This document shows positions 8,701 to 15,115 of a stretch of DNA of 35,422 bases, in pieces; the first letter of the stretch is position 1, and each line of letters opens with the position of its first letter. A model generated the notes under the pieces. The model was not told the DNA's origin and made no database searches. It saw nothing but the letters and a program-made list of their open reading frames with translations. The stretch lies in the NCBI GenBank assembly GCA_016193465.1, contig JACPSE010000013.1:1-35422 (forward strand), read 5' to 3'. A program made the translations under genes and the position numbers. Origin of the DNA: Deltaproteobacteria bacterium. GTDB lineage: Bacteria > Desulfobacterota > Binatia > UBA9968.

Positions 8701-9232
8701 TGAACTCGTCCTGGCCGCGGCTGTCGAACATGTACTTGGCCTTGTTCTCCGGCGTCAATTCCGGAAAGCCGGCGTCGGCCCACGCCTTCCACCCCTTTCT
8801 GACGATCGGGTGTCTGAGCCGATAGGGTCCGTAGATTACCCGGTGGAAAGTGTATCCCTTGGCGCACTGGCGTGGGTTCCAGTTAGCAGTGGCTTTATTG
8901 CCGTAGAGGTCGGCGTATGTTTGGTAATCGTAGGTGTTGCCGAGGCGAGTAACAATACCGTTTCGCACATATGCGCGAACGCGACAGGCGTGGGTGTCGT
9001 TTGGCGAACAGACCCAGTCAAAGTAATGATCGTATTTGTACTGGTCGCGGTAGATTTTTTCCCAGGCGCGATCCACCGATCCCGCAAGCGGGTTCTCGTC
9101 TGGCCGTGCTGCGGCCAGCAGGCGCAGCGGCAATCCTGTGCTGAGAGCCGCCGTGCCGGTGCCGATCCCCATCCAGCGTAAAAAGTCCCGACGGGTGAGA
9201 CCGCTCAGATCCAATTTTTTCTCGTCGCTCAT
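5762..9232 (-). CDS. nxrA: Tat-exported molybdopterin catalytic (alpha) subunit, NXR-like type II DMSO reductase family
   Basis: 1156 aa. The N-terminus has a twin-arginine signal (LTRRDFLRWMGIG, residues 12-24) and hydrophobic stretch, so the mature enzyme should face the periplasm. Cys75 (VCSPNDTHAC), Cys83 and Cys123 (NPRQCAKGYTFHR) with a nearby His/Asp are the likely FS0 cluster ligands. Asp283 in NYTWHGDQ is my candidate molybdenum ligand, by position against NarG. Long blocks (ETRPDGRA, TRNWHMPMHQTDSL, FGDPYRLDKR, VGEHQLHMNPQAA) agree with what I recall of Nitrospira NxrA, and the length fits (about 1150 aa). AAGGAG lies six bases before the ATG at 9232. Known relatives oxidise nitrite or reduce nitrate, chlorate, perchlorate or selenate; the substrate cannot be fixed from sequence. 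Confidence 0.9.
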   Translation of the reverse strand: MSDEKKLDLSGLTRRDFLRWMGIGTGTAALSTGLPLRLLAAARPDENPLAGSVDRAWEKIYRDQYKYDHYFDWVCSPNDTHACRVRAYVRNGIVTRLGNTYDYQTYADLYGNKATANWNPRQCAKGYTFHRVIYGPYRLRHPIVRKGWKAWADAGFPELTPENKAKYMFDSRGQDEFIQISWEDAFNNIAKALFAVSTRYSGEEGAKKLLAQGYQPEMVKEMGGAGTRTIKMRGGMGLLGVIGKYGMYRLNNSLALLDAKIRGVDHDHARAGRNFSNYTWHGDQAPGHPWVHGLQASDCDFNDLRSSKLIIMDGKNLVENKLTDSHWFIECMERGAKIVVIAPEYGPPSTKADYWLPIRPTTDAALWLGITKLMIDNKWYDEAFVKRFTDFPLLVRKDNLKRLRAHEIFPNYKSSLSPEGPSIKIQGLTKEQHTKLGDFVIWDRKKNGPVALTRDDVGETMAKKGWDPALEGSFKVKLIDGKEIEVATLWTLYQTHLKDYDLDTVAEITQAPKNLIEQLARDIATMKPVAIHQGEGINHWFHATEMNRASYLPLMLTGNIGKPGSGCHTWAGNYKAALFQGSPWTGPGFKGWVAEDPFDINLDPKAPGKAIKAHAYTKDEEPAYWNHGDMALIVNTPKFGRKNFTGDTHMPTPTKAMIFSNVNLINNAKWAYGVIKNVNPNVEMIVSIDIQMTASIEYSDIALPANSWLEFEGLEITASCSNPFLQIWKGGIAPVFDSRDDLMILAGIADGLADVTGEKRFRDYFAFAAPEKRGVYIQRLLDTCTTTIGYKLADIMAGKYGPPGGCLLNFRTYPRIPFYEQVHDSEPFHTDTGRLHAYADVPEAIEYGENFIVHREGPEATPYLPNVIVSSNPYIRPEDYGIPLNAEHWDERTIRNVKMAWSKVKKTKNFLWEKGFQFYCPTPKTRHRVHSSWSNVDWHMLYDSNFGDPYRLDKRAPSVGEHQLHMNPQAARDLGINDGDYVYVDANPADRPYLGAKPGDPFYKVSRCMLRVKYNHAYPYNVVMMKHAPFIATEKSVKAHETRPDGRALSENTGYQANLRYGSQQSVTRNWHMPMHQTDSLFHKAKVFMGFIFGGEADNHAINTVPKETLVRVTKAEDGGLGGKGIWKPATTGYTPDNENDVMKKYLAGELTKVKE

Positions 9233-9250
9233 GGTTTTCTCCTTAGGAGA

Positions 9251-9315
9251 GTTCAAAGGTTTAAGGTTCAAAGTTCAATTACACTTTTGAACTTTTGAAC
9301 ATTTGAACTACTTGA
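9251..9315. repeat. GTTCAA/TTGAAC repeat array folding as a hairpin before the catalytic subunit
   Basis: Seven- to nine-base units carry GTTCAAA in the left half and TTTGAAC in the right half. The centre forms an 8-bp perfect stem AAGTTCAA (9271-9278) with TTGAACTT (9287-9294), and continues for about five more pairs past a single bulge (9266-9300). It lies between the cytochrome gene and the catalytic gene, so it could act on the shared transcript as an attenuator, a stabiliser or a processing site. No T-run follows, so it is not a standard terminator. Confidence 0.7.
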
Positions 9316-9320
9316 ACGAA

Positions 9321-10901
9321 TCATTTAGCTATCTTTAACTCCTGCCATATCGTTACCGACTTCTTTCCATCGCGATCCCCGGCGCTGCCGTTCCAGACGG
9401 CGAATGCCACCGGCACCGTGCTTCCCGGACTGAGCACCACCGCATCCTTTCCGGTGGGCTTGAGACTTCTGCGGAACATGACGCGGTACGAGTCCGCTGC
9501 ATAGACCCCCTTGGCGTCGACTTTCTGATCTGTCCTTGGGCGCGCTCGAAGTGTGCCGAACCCTTGCGCCGTCAGATCCTCCGCCGGACTCTTTCGCTGC
9601 GGATCGGAGACGATGTTTCCCGCGCCCCAGCCCGTCACAAACGTTTTATCGGATTCGAGGGTGAGCGCGTGCCGCAAAGGTTGCTCCACCGGTGCGCGCA
9701 GAAGATTAGGATAGGAGTCGATGCCGAGATTGGGGTAGACCTTCTCCAGATCTTGGAAGGCCGGCTCGAGGTCAGCCTGACGCTCCGATTTCCACATCCA
9801 AATATTGACATGCTTGCCCTTTTCACCCATGGCAAAAAACGGCGGATCCTTGGCGAGCGAGAATTCCACTGCAACCGCGTCGCGAAAATCCTGCGGACGC
9901 ATCGCTGTATGATCACGGGTTTCATCTGTCCACATCAAGAGAAAGGCTATTTCCTTTCCGTCATGGACAGCGCGCACGGTGAGTTCCTCTGGCCGGTCGG
10001 TCCGCCACCACAGAGGCATCAGGTGAAGATTTACCCGTGGGGCCGAACGCCAGATTCCGGAGTCAGGATGGTCCGGTAGTTCCTTCACTCGCTTGGCCAC
10101 GATCTCGAATCTCTTCATCTCCACGCGCTCTCGCTGTTTTTCGCTCGACAGCGACAGGACGTAATGAACGAGGTGCCAGGCATCAGCCCCGAATGCCCAA
10201 TCGCTCATGGGCATCGGGCTTCCTGGAATGCCGGCGACGATGCGACGGTAGAGTTGCATCAGGTCCGGGCTCCCTTTAAAAACACCAGCCGTAAGATCGC
10301 GCGGGCGGGTGGGGAAACCCTCCTCATCCACTTGCTCTTGCGTGCCGTCCCCCTTCCCGGTCGCACCGTGGCAGGAGGCGCAGGCATCCCGGAAGAGTTC
10401 CACCGCCCTGGCCTTGGCGGCGGCGTCGAAAGGAGGCTCTGGCGGAACTTGCATGACCCCTTCCCCACCGCTGCCATCAGCCCCCGGTTGCTTTTGCGGT
10501 TTTACGGTTAAAGGTTTCTCCGAAAGCGATTTCACGTAATAGACCAGCGCCCAACGCTGCTCTTGAGGCAGATGTCCCCACGAAGGCATCGCCGATCCCG
10601 GCATACCGCGTGTAATGGTGTTAAAGAGGTCCTGGTCGGTCGGGACACGATCCCAGGTCGACACCAGGCGATAGTTCGCAGCAACGAAATTGCGCGGCTT
10701 GGGATAGAGGAGATACGCGGCCTCGCCATCCCCTCGACCTTCCACGCCATGGCAGGCTACACACTGTTTGCTGTAAATCTGTTTGCCCAAGGCCAGGAGC
10801 TTGGGCGAGGGCGCTGGCGGCTTTAATTCAGCGGTCTTGATAGTGCTAGCTGCGAACAGCAGCGAACCGGCTAAAACAATAACAGACAAGAACCATCTCA
10901 T
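9321..10901 (-). CDS. Periplasmic fusion of two cytochrome c domains with an EB_dh-type heme-b domain (NxrC-like gamma subunit)
   Basis: 526 aa with a Sec signal peptide (MRWFLSVIVLAGSLLFAAS). Two class I cytochrome c domains follow: CVACH at residues 47-51 with GMPGSAMPSW supplying the distal Met, and CASCH at 174-178 with GIPGSPMPMSDW. From about residue 280 to the end the sequence fits an ethylbenzene-dehydrogenase-like heme-b domain (VRAVHDGKEIAFLLMWTDETRD). In known type II enzymes this domain is the electron-transfer gamma subunit; here it is fused to two hemes c, giving a likely three-heme wire. There is no membrane anchor beyond the signal. GGGAGG lies close before the ATG. It sits directly upstream of the catalytic gene. 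Confidence 0.88.
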   Translation of the reverse strand: MRWFLSVIVLAGSLLFAASTIKTAELKPPAPSPKLLALGKQIYSKQCVACHGVEGRGDGEAAYLLYPKPRNFVAANYRLVSTWDRVPTDQDLFNTITRGMPGSAMPSWGHLPQEQRWALVYYVKSLSEKPLTVKPQKQPGADGSGGEGVMQVPPEPPFDAAAKARAVELFRDACASCHGATGKGDGTQEQVDEEGFPTRPRDLTAGVFKGSPDLMQLYRRIVAGIPGSPMPMSDWAFGADAWHLVHYVLSLSSEKQRERVEMKRFEIVAKRVKELPDHPDSGIWRSAPRVNLHLMPLWWRTDRPEELTVRAVHDGKEIAFLLMWTDETRDHTAMRPQDFRDAVAVEFSLAKDPPFFAMGEKGKHVNIWMWKSERQADLEPAFQDLEKVYPNLGIDSYPNLLRAPVEQPLRHALTLESDKTFVTGWGAGNIVSDPQRKSPAEDLTAQGFGTLRARPRTDQKVDAKGVYAADSYRVMFRRSLKPTGKDAVVLSPGSTVPVAFAVWNGSAGDRDGKKSVTIWQELKIAK

Positions 10902-10952
10902 TAGTAGCCTCCCACGGTTTCGTTGATGACGAGATGTGGAAACATGCGTGCC

Positions 10953-11360
10953 TCAACCCTGTCGCCTAGCGAGGTCAGCCAGGGTTGTTCGTTCCATCAG
11001 TTCGATGATCTGCTGTCTCACTCGCTTCCACCGGAAGTGCATGGGGCAGGGGTTAGCGTCGGCGCACCGATCGCTCCAGAAAAAGCACCGATCAAAGAGG
11101 TCTAGCCCCTCGGTCGCCAAAAAAATCTCCTTCACCTTGATCTCTCTCGGTCGCCGGGCCAGGGCGTAGCCACGGATCGCTCCCCGGGAAGAGACGACAA
11201 TCCCGCCCCGAGTCAGCTTCTGAAAGATCTTTGCAAGAAAACTCTGGGAAACCCCTCGCGAGTCGGCTATGTCACGTAAGAGCATCGTCGTACCGGGAGG
11301 CTTTCTGGCTAGCACGAGCAGGCCCTCGACTGCGTACGCGCTTTCACGTCCGAGTTTCAT
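10953..11360 (-). CDS. Rrf2-family regulator with three-cysteine Fe-S site
   Basis: 135 aa, cytoplasmic winged-helix protein. The DNA-binding part covers residues 1-65 (RDIADSRGVSQSFLAKIFQKL is the recognition region). Cys92, Cys99 and Cys105 are spaced C-x6-C-x5-C, close to the cluster ligands of IscR and NsrR, so an iron-sulfur cluster sensing NO, oxygen or cluster supply is likely. It is the first gene before the NXR subunits, 51 bp upstream and on the same strand, so it probably regulates them and itself. I take the ATG at 11360: the in-frame ATG at 11420 falls inside a sigma-54-like promoter and the first 20 residues are not family-like. No clear ribosome site is visible. Confidence 0.8.
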   Translation of the reverse strand: MKLGRESAYAVEGLLVLARKPPGTTMLLRDIADSRGVSQSFLAKIFQKLTRGGIVVSSRGAIRGYALARRPREIKVKEIFLATEGLDLFDRCFFWSDRCADANPCPMHFRWKRVRQQIIELMERTTLADLARRQG

Positions 11361-11408
11361 TTTGGTTGTATAGGAGTCAAAAGACCAATTGAGTCCTTTA
11401 GCGTAAAG

Positions 11409-11425
11409 TGCAAAATACATACCAA
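11409..11425 (-). promoter_or_regulatory. Sigma-54-like promoter for the Rrf2-NXR unit
   Basis: On the minus strand TTGGTATGTATTTTGCA has GG and GC separated by exactly 10 bases and a perfect -12 box TTGCA. The predicted start would be near 11398, about 38 bases before the Rrf2 ATG. It diverges from the sigma-54-like promoter at 11604. Its form is almost the same as the element at 32757. Confidence 0.55.
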
Positions 11426-11526
11426 GCGGAACCCTATTTTTTGACGGGTTTTAAAGAATTTCTTATAGGGATTTTCCAGGAATTAGGAAAAATTAATTGT
11501 TTTTTTCCAAATTTAGCGAAAGCTTA

Positions 11527-11538
11527 GGACTGAAGTCC
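11527..11538. promoter_or_regulatory. Palindrome between two divergent sigma-54-like promoters
   Basis: GGACTGAAGTCC is a perfect inverted repeat (GGACT, GA, AGTCC) lying about 66 bp upstream of one predicted -24/-12 element and 102 bp from the other. Sigma-54 promoters need an upstream activator site, and this is the best candidate in the gap. The AT-rich stretch at 11470-11512 also holds partial inverted repeats (GGAAAAA, TTTTTCC). Confidence 0.35.
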
Positions 11539-11603
11539 AATCAGAATTACGCGGAGCGGTTCTTAGGCGCAAAAGTTGAGCTTGCAGTTAGTTGTTGCCC
11601 GCC

Positions 11604-11619
11604 TGGCATGTTTTGTGCT
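11604..11619 (+). promoter_or_regulatory. Sigma-54-like promoter for the amidotransferase gene
   Basis: TGGCATGTTTTGTGCT has GG (11605-11606) and GC (11617-11618) with 10 bases between them. The predicted start near 11630 leaves a short leader containing the ribosome site AAGGAGG just before the ATG at 11647. It shares the TGGCATG-N-TTT-N-TGC layout with the element at 442. Confidence 0.55.
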
Positions 11620-11646
11620 CAATTTTATTTTATAAGGAGGGTGCTC

Positions 11647-12369
11647 ATGTCGAAAGTATGGGTGCTCCAGCATATCCATTGTGAAACTCTTGGAACAATT
11701 GCCGACGCCCTGGGGGCCGAGGGTATTTCCGCGGAATATGTTCGAACGTTTAAGGGAGAGAAGGTTCCCGACGAGATGGGAGGAGGTGCCGGGCTCATTA
11801 TTATGGGGGGACCTATGGGGGTGTATGAGCAGGACCGCAACCCATTTTTGCGCCAGGAGATCCTCCTCCTTGAGCAGGCAATGAAAGAAGAGAAGCCGGT
11901 GTTGGGTATTTGTTTAGGGAGTCAGCTCGTTGCAACGGCGTTGGGGGCCAAGGTGACGAAAGGGAGGAAAAAGGAGATTGGATGGTATCCAGTCACCTTA
12001 ACGGAGACCGCCACCGGCGATCGGCTGTGGAAAGGTGTAGAGCCCTCTTTCACAGCTTACCATTGGCATGGGGACGTATTTGAACTGCCGCGTGGCGCTG
12101 AGCCACTGGCATCGTCGGCTTTAACACCATGCCAGGCGTTTCGTTATGGGAAAAACGCCTATGGGTTTCTTTTCCATATGGAGGTTACGGAGGAGATCAT
12201 CGAGGAGATGGTTCAGACCTTTGCGGATGAGCTGCAAAAGGAAAACGTTGATGGGAGGCAGATAGTAAGAAGGGCAGGGGACTATCTTCCTCGCCTTCAA
12301 AGCATCGGTAAACTGGTTTTCCAGAGATGGGCGAGTTTAGTCAAAACGCTGCCCATATCATCTTCATAG
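11647..12369 (+). CDS. Class I glutamine amidotransferase domain protein (GMP-synthase-like)
   Basis: 240 aa, cytoplasmic. The nucleophile elbow GICLGSQ places Cys89 as the catalytic cysteine, and FHMEVTEE gives His177 and Glu179 to complete the Cys-His-Glu triad. MGGPMGVYE is the usual oxyanion-side motif. Stand-alone proteins of this group hydrolyse glutamine or gamma-glutamyl compounds; the synthase half of GMP synthase is absent, so the acceptor is unknown. AAGGAGG lies seven bases before the ATG. The predicted sigma-54 control would fit a nitrogen-related role, which is inference. The frame is open upstream to 11497, but the promoter and ribosome site decide this start. Confidence 0.85.
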   Translation: MSKVWVLQHIHCETLGTIADALGAEGISAEYVRTFKGEKVPDEMGGGAGLIIMGGPMGVYEQDRNPFLRQEILLLEQAMKEEKPVLGICLGSQLVATALGAKVTKGRKKEIGWYPVTLTETATGDRLWKGVEPSFTAYHWHGDVFELPRGAEPLASSALTPCQAFRYGKNAYGFLFHMEVTEEIIEEMVQTFADELQKENVDGRQIVRRAGDYLPRLQSIGKLVFQRWASLVKTLPISSS

Positions 12370-12409
12370 CAGCTTCCCTTTTACCCTCAGATGAAGTTTA
12401 AAACTATCC

Positions 12410-12438
12410 TTGACGTAATTCTGTGCATTATTTATACT
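12410..12438 (+). promoter_or_regulatory. Sigma-70-type promoter of the toxin-antitoxin pair
   Basis: TTGACG (12410-12415) and TATACT (12433-12438) are separated by 17 bases, close to the housekeeping consensus. The start of the antitoxin gene follows after a short leader with the ribosome site AAAGGAGG. The contrast with the sigma-54-like element of the preceding gene suggests a separate transcription unit. Confidence 0.7.
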
Positions 12439-12456
12439 GCAATAAAAGGAGGCCGT

Positions 12457-12738
12457 ATGGTTATCTCGTCCAAAGATATCGTTCCTCTGACGCGGGCGCG
12501 GGCCAAGCTGACCGAGCTTTGCGAGGATGTCCGGCGCGGGCACGGAGAAAAAATTCTCACGAAGAACGGGGAAAGTTGCGCGGCGCTGATTGATGCGGAG
12601 CGTCTCGATTACTACCATCGCTTAGAGCGGGAGCATGTTCATATCACGCTGATTGAAGAGGCGGTTCGCGGCGTCGAGGAGGTCAATAGGGGTAGGCTTT
12701 TGACCGCAGCCAAACTCGAAGCCCGGTATGGCCGCTAG
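12457..12738 (+). CDS. Phd/YefM-type antitoxin
   Basis: 93 aa. The N-terminal half fits the Phd/YefM DNA-binding fold: KDIVPLTRARAKLTELCEDV followed by EKILTKNGESCAALIDAERL. The C-terminal half is charged and helical, the part that normally wraps the toxin. The ATG at 12457 has AAAGGAGG at good distance; an upstream ATG in the frame lies before the promoter. It overlaps the toxin gene by 11 bp, the usual order for such pairs. Antitoxins of this family repress their own promoter together with the toxin. Confidence 0.8.
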   Translation: MVISSKDIVPLTRARAKLTELCEDVRRGHGEKILTKNGESCAALIDAERLDYYHRLEREHVHITLIEEAVRGVEEVNRGRLLTAAKLEARYGR

Positions 12739-13099
12739 AACCCGGCCGCTTTTCACTGAAAATTTCGCCGCTAATTTAGAATCCGTCCGCTTATTCTTGG
12801 AACCCGAGGGCCGATCTGCCTTCCGACGCCTTCTGGGCCGCCTCTTCGACGATATCGTCCCAACTCTGGGCCGTTTTCCACAGTCAGGTCGTTCCTTCCT
12901 GGCCTACGCTGTTCAGTCTCTAGAAGCTCAGGTGTTGCTGGAGCGTCTTAGAGCCGTGCTTCGCAAAGGAGATGATCTCCGGGAGTTTGTTGTGGATGAT
13001 TACATCATTCTCTACCTGATCAGGGGCCGCCGGCTCTATTTTCTAGCGATCAAACATCACCGCCAACTGTCATTTGATTTTCGGCGTCTTTGGCCGTAG
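12728..13099 (+). CDS. RelE/ParE-superfamily toxin
   Basis: 123 aa, small and basic. The fold pattern is visible in the second half: LREFVVDDYIILYLIRGRRLYFLAIKHHRQLSFDF resembles the last strands of the RelE/ParE barrel (tyrosines, then a K-H-H-R patch). The first half is helical. Members either cleave mRNA at the ribosome or poison gyrase; residues do not decide which. Its ATG lies inside the antitoxin gene (11-bp overlap), so translation is coupled. Nothing else follows on this strand for about 280 bp. Confidence 0.72.
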   Translation: MAARTRPLFTENFAANLESVRLFLEPEGRSAFRRLLGRLFDDIVPTLGRFPQSGRSFLAYAVQSLEAQVLLERLRAVLRKGDDLREFVVDDYIILYLIRGRRLYFLAIKHHRQLSFDFRRLWP

Positions 13100-13380
13100 G
13101 AGACCCTTTACAACCCACGAGCCACGATTACGAAACTCCCGCTCTCGCCTTTCGCCTTCTTAGTGAATTTGCCTTATTTTACGCGAAACTGACTTCGGCT
13201 GGGTCATCCGATCCGGTCATGTCTTTGGATTCCGCATCACTGCCCGGACTGGGTTACCTCCCGGCCGATTTTTTTGGTTCACCGTCAGGGAAGGAACAAG
13301 ATTGTTAAGATTGAAAAAGACCCCGCAAATGTCGCAAATGCCCCCGCAAATTACGTTCCTTCGAAAAAATAAAAAACGGC

Positions 13381-14121
13381 CTAAGTATCTTTCCTTGGTA
13401 ACCGATAGACGAAATCGACCAGAGGCGTACGGTTTCCTGCAACCGTCACTCGTTTCGACTGGTTTCCTAGCTTCTCATGCCAAACGTGTATTTCGTAAGT
13501 GCCGTCTGGTACCCGGTCGATGACAAATTCTCCTCTTTCATCCGTTACAGCGAAATATGGGCTAGAGGTAACTACAATGTGTGCGCTCATCCACGTGTGG
13601 AGAACATCACATTCGATGGTGACTATCCCGGTCCGGGTAAGGCGTTTTTTCACCTGCCGCCAGGTGGGAAGACCCACGTTAAAAAGCGTCTCAGACCCCA
13701 GACGTGCATGTACATCGTGGAGAATCGGGTCGCTGTTTAACAGCAGTAGTTCGCTTCCCACTGGAGCTACCTGAACGTGGGGAACGAAGGCGCAATTTTT
13801 GTTATCCAGTATGGGGTTTTTTATTTGCCTCTCCGCTTTCTCACGGCGAAATCCAAGGACAATGATCACAGCATTTCTGAGGCCCCCCTCAGGATTCACG
13901 ATAAAACTCTCATTGGGAACGGTAGCTCCGCAGAAATCCCGATTTTTATAAACCTTAAGTGGCGCTGGTCTTTCGTAGCGCCCTTCTCCCCGCACTCTGC
14001 CAACAATCTTTCCCGCTGTCATTACTTGGGTCGGTTCCTGGTGATAGGGAGCGCTTGGCTCGGCAAAAGCGTAGGTTGGCACCACGATAAGGATGAGAGT
14101 TAATCGAATCGTGCTCTTCAT
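13381..14121 (-). CDS. Secreted cupredoxin-like / carboxypeptidase-regulatory-like protein with possible type 1 copper site
   Basis: 246 aa with a Sec signal (MKSTIRLTLILIVVPTYAFA). The middle is a cupredoxin-like beta-sandwich: FVPHVQVAPVGSELLLLNSDPILHDVHARL, then IECDVLHTWMSAHIVV. The last 60 residues are a carboxypeptidase-regulatory-like domain (YFAVTDERGEFVIDRVPDGTYEIHVWHE). His in LHDVH, the Cys, the following His and Met could bind type 1 copper. The spacing is C-x3-H-x2-M, where the relatives I recall have C-x2-H-x2-M. The gene follows lgt in a block of periplasmic copper and thiol genes. The start is chosen by the signal peptide; the ribosome site is weak. Confidence 0.72.
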   Translation of the reverse strand: MKSTIRLTLILIVVPTYAFAEPSAPYHQEPTQVMTAGKIVGRVRGEGRYERPAPLKVYKNRDFCGATVPNESFIVNPEGGLRNAVIIVLGFRREKAERQIKNPILDNKNCAFVPHVQVAPVGSELLLLNSDPILHDVHARLGSETLFNVGLPTWRQVKKRLTRTGIVTIECDVLHTWMSAHIVVTSSPYFAVTDERGEFVIDRVPDGTYEIHVWHEKLGNQSKRVTVAGNRTPLVDFVYRLPRKDT

Positions 14122-14189
14122 CTTAGAATCGTGAATGGAATTAAAATAATTACCCGCTTCACCTGACTTCTCCTTAATCTGTCTTCGAG

Positions 14190-15047
14190 CTAAGCGGCAA
14201 TTTGCGGACGCAGTCTCAAGATCTGCCATAGACCTAACGCCACCAAAGCAATACTAATCCACTGGTATTCAGTCATACCCAAAGCAACGACCGGATTAAC
14301 GCGCAGGAACTCCACTGCCAACCGCATAGATCCCCCAAGAGCCAAATAAAGCCAGAAGATAGTCCCATCACGGTAACGTTTCTTCCTGAGAGGCCAGAGA
14401 ATACCGAAAACGATGAGGGCCTGGATCAACTCATAAATGGGCGTCGGATGGACTCTCACTCCCGGCGGGTACGGAATGCCGGTTAAGGGATCGACCCAAC
14501 CAAAGATTGCGTTCGTATAAGCAACGGCCCAGGGGACATCCGTAACCTTTCCCCAAGTCCCATCTCCTGCCAGATGGCAACCGATGCGTCCGATACCGTA
14601 GCCCAAGGCTGACGCTGGCCCACAGATATCAGCGGCTTTGAGCCAGAGAATACCGTTCCGTCTGACTACCCACGTAACAGCTAAAGCGCCGCCGAGCATT
14701 CCTCCGTACCAGCTGAATCCCGAACCGCTCCAAAGAAAATCCCAGGGAGAGCGGATAAAATGAGTCCACTCCTCCAGGATAAGTAAAAGCCTAGCCCCGA
14801 TGAGTCCCCCGACCACCCCGGCACTGACCATAGTGGCGGCAAGGTCAGGATTGCAGCGGTAGCGTTTGAGTTCCAGACGGATAATCCAACCAGCGGCAAG
14901 AGCGCCTAAAGCCCAAAATACCCCCAAGCTGTAAACCGTAAAGGGGCCGATCTTAAATAGAACCCAAGCTGTAAACCGTAAAGGGGCCGATCTTAAATAG
15001 AACCGGGTACATTCATAACTCCCGGCGGTTCGCCTCTTTTCGAACAA
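14190..15047 (-). CDS. lgt: Prolipoprotein diacylglyceryl transferase, N-terminus displaced by a 40-bp tandem duplication
   Basis: Lgt transfers diacylglycerol from phosphatidylglycerol to lipobox cysteines in the inner membrane. The body is complete: seven membrane segments, GFSWYGGMLGGA, and GRIGCHLAGDGTWG in place of the GRxGCF/NGE signature. The natural start should be the ATG at 15012, which has GGGAG six bases upstream and reads MYPVLFKIGPFTVYSLG, the standard Lgt beginning. A 40-bp tandem duplication (14923-15002) shifts that frame, and it stops at 14953-14955 after 19 residues. The body remains in frame only with the ATG at 15047, which gives an unnatural first 30 residues, or with an internal start. 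This is a recent mutation or an assembly error. Confidence 0.85.
   Translation of the reverse strand: MFEKRRTAGSYECTRFYLRSAPLRFTAWVLFKIGPFTVYSLGVFWALGALAAGWIIRLELKRYRCNPDLAATMVSAGVVGGLIGARLLLILEEWTHFIRSPWDFLWSGSGFSWYGGMLGGALAVTWVVRRNGILWLKAADICGPASALGYGIGRIGCHLAGDGTWGKVTDVPWAVAYTNAIFGWVDPLTGIPYPPGVRVHPTPIYELIQALIVFGILWPLRKKRYRDGTIFWLYLALGGSMRLAVEFLRVNPVVALGMTEYQWISIALVALGLWQILRLRPQIAA
14923..15002. repeat. 40-bp perfect tandem duplication in the 5' end of lgt
   Basis: The copies 14923-14962 and 14963-15002 are identical, and the identity at offset 40 runs for 42 positions. Forty is not a multiple of three, so the duplication frameshifts the gene. Loss of one copy restores the normal Lgt start and frame, which shows the single-copy state is ancestral. 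Confidence 0.95.
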
Positions 15048-15115
15048 GCAGCCTCATCCTAGCCGATCTTGTAATCCGTACAGTCTCGCCAACAGAGATA
15101 TCCTCGCAAGGTGAA

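Noticed and set aside
13090-13523. Plus-strand open frames after the toxin gene
   Set aside because: No ribosome sites, no family pattern, and the second overlaps the cupredoxin-like gene antisense. The gap 13100-13380 holds nothing I can name.
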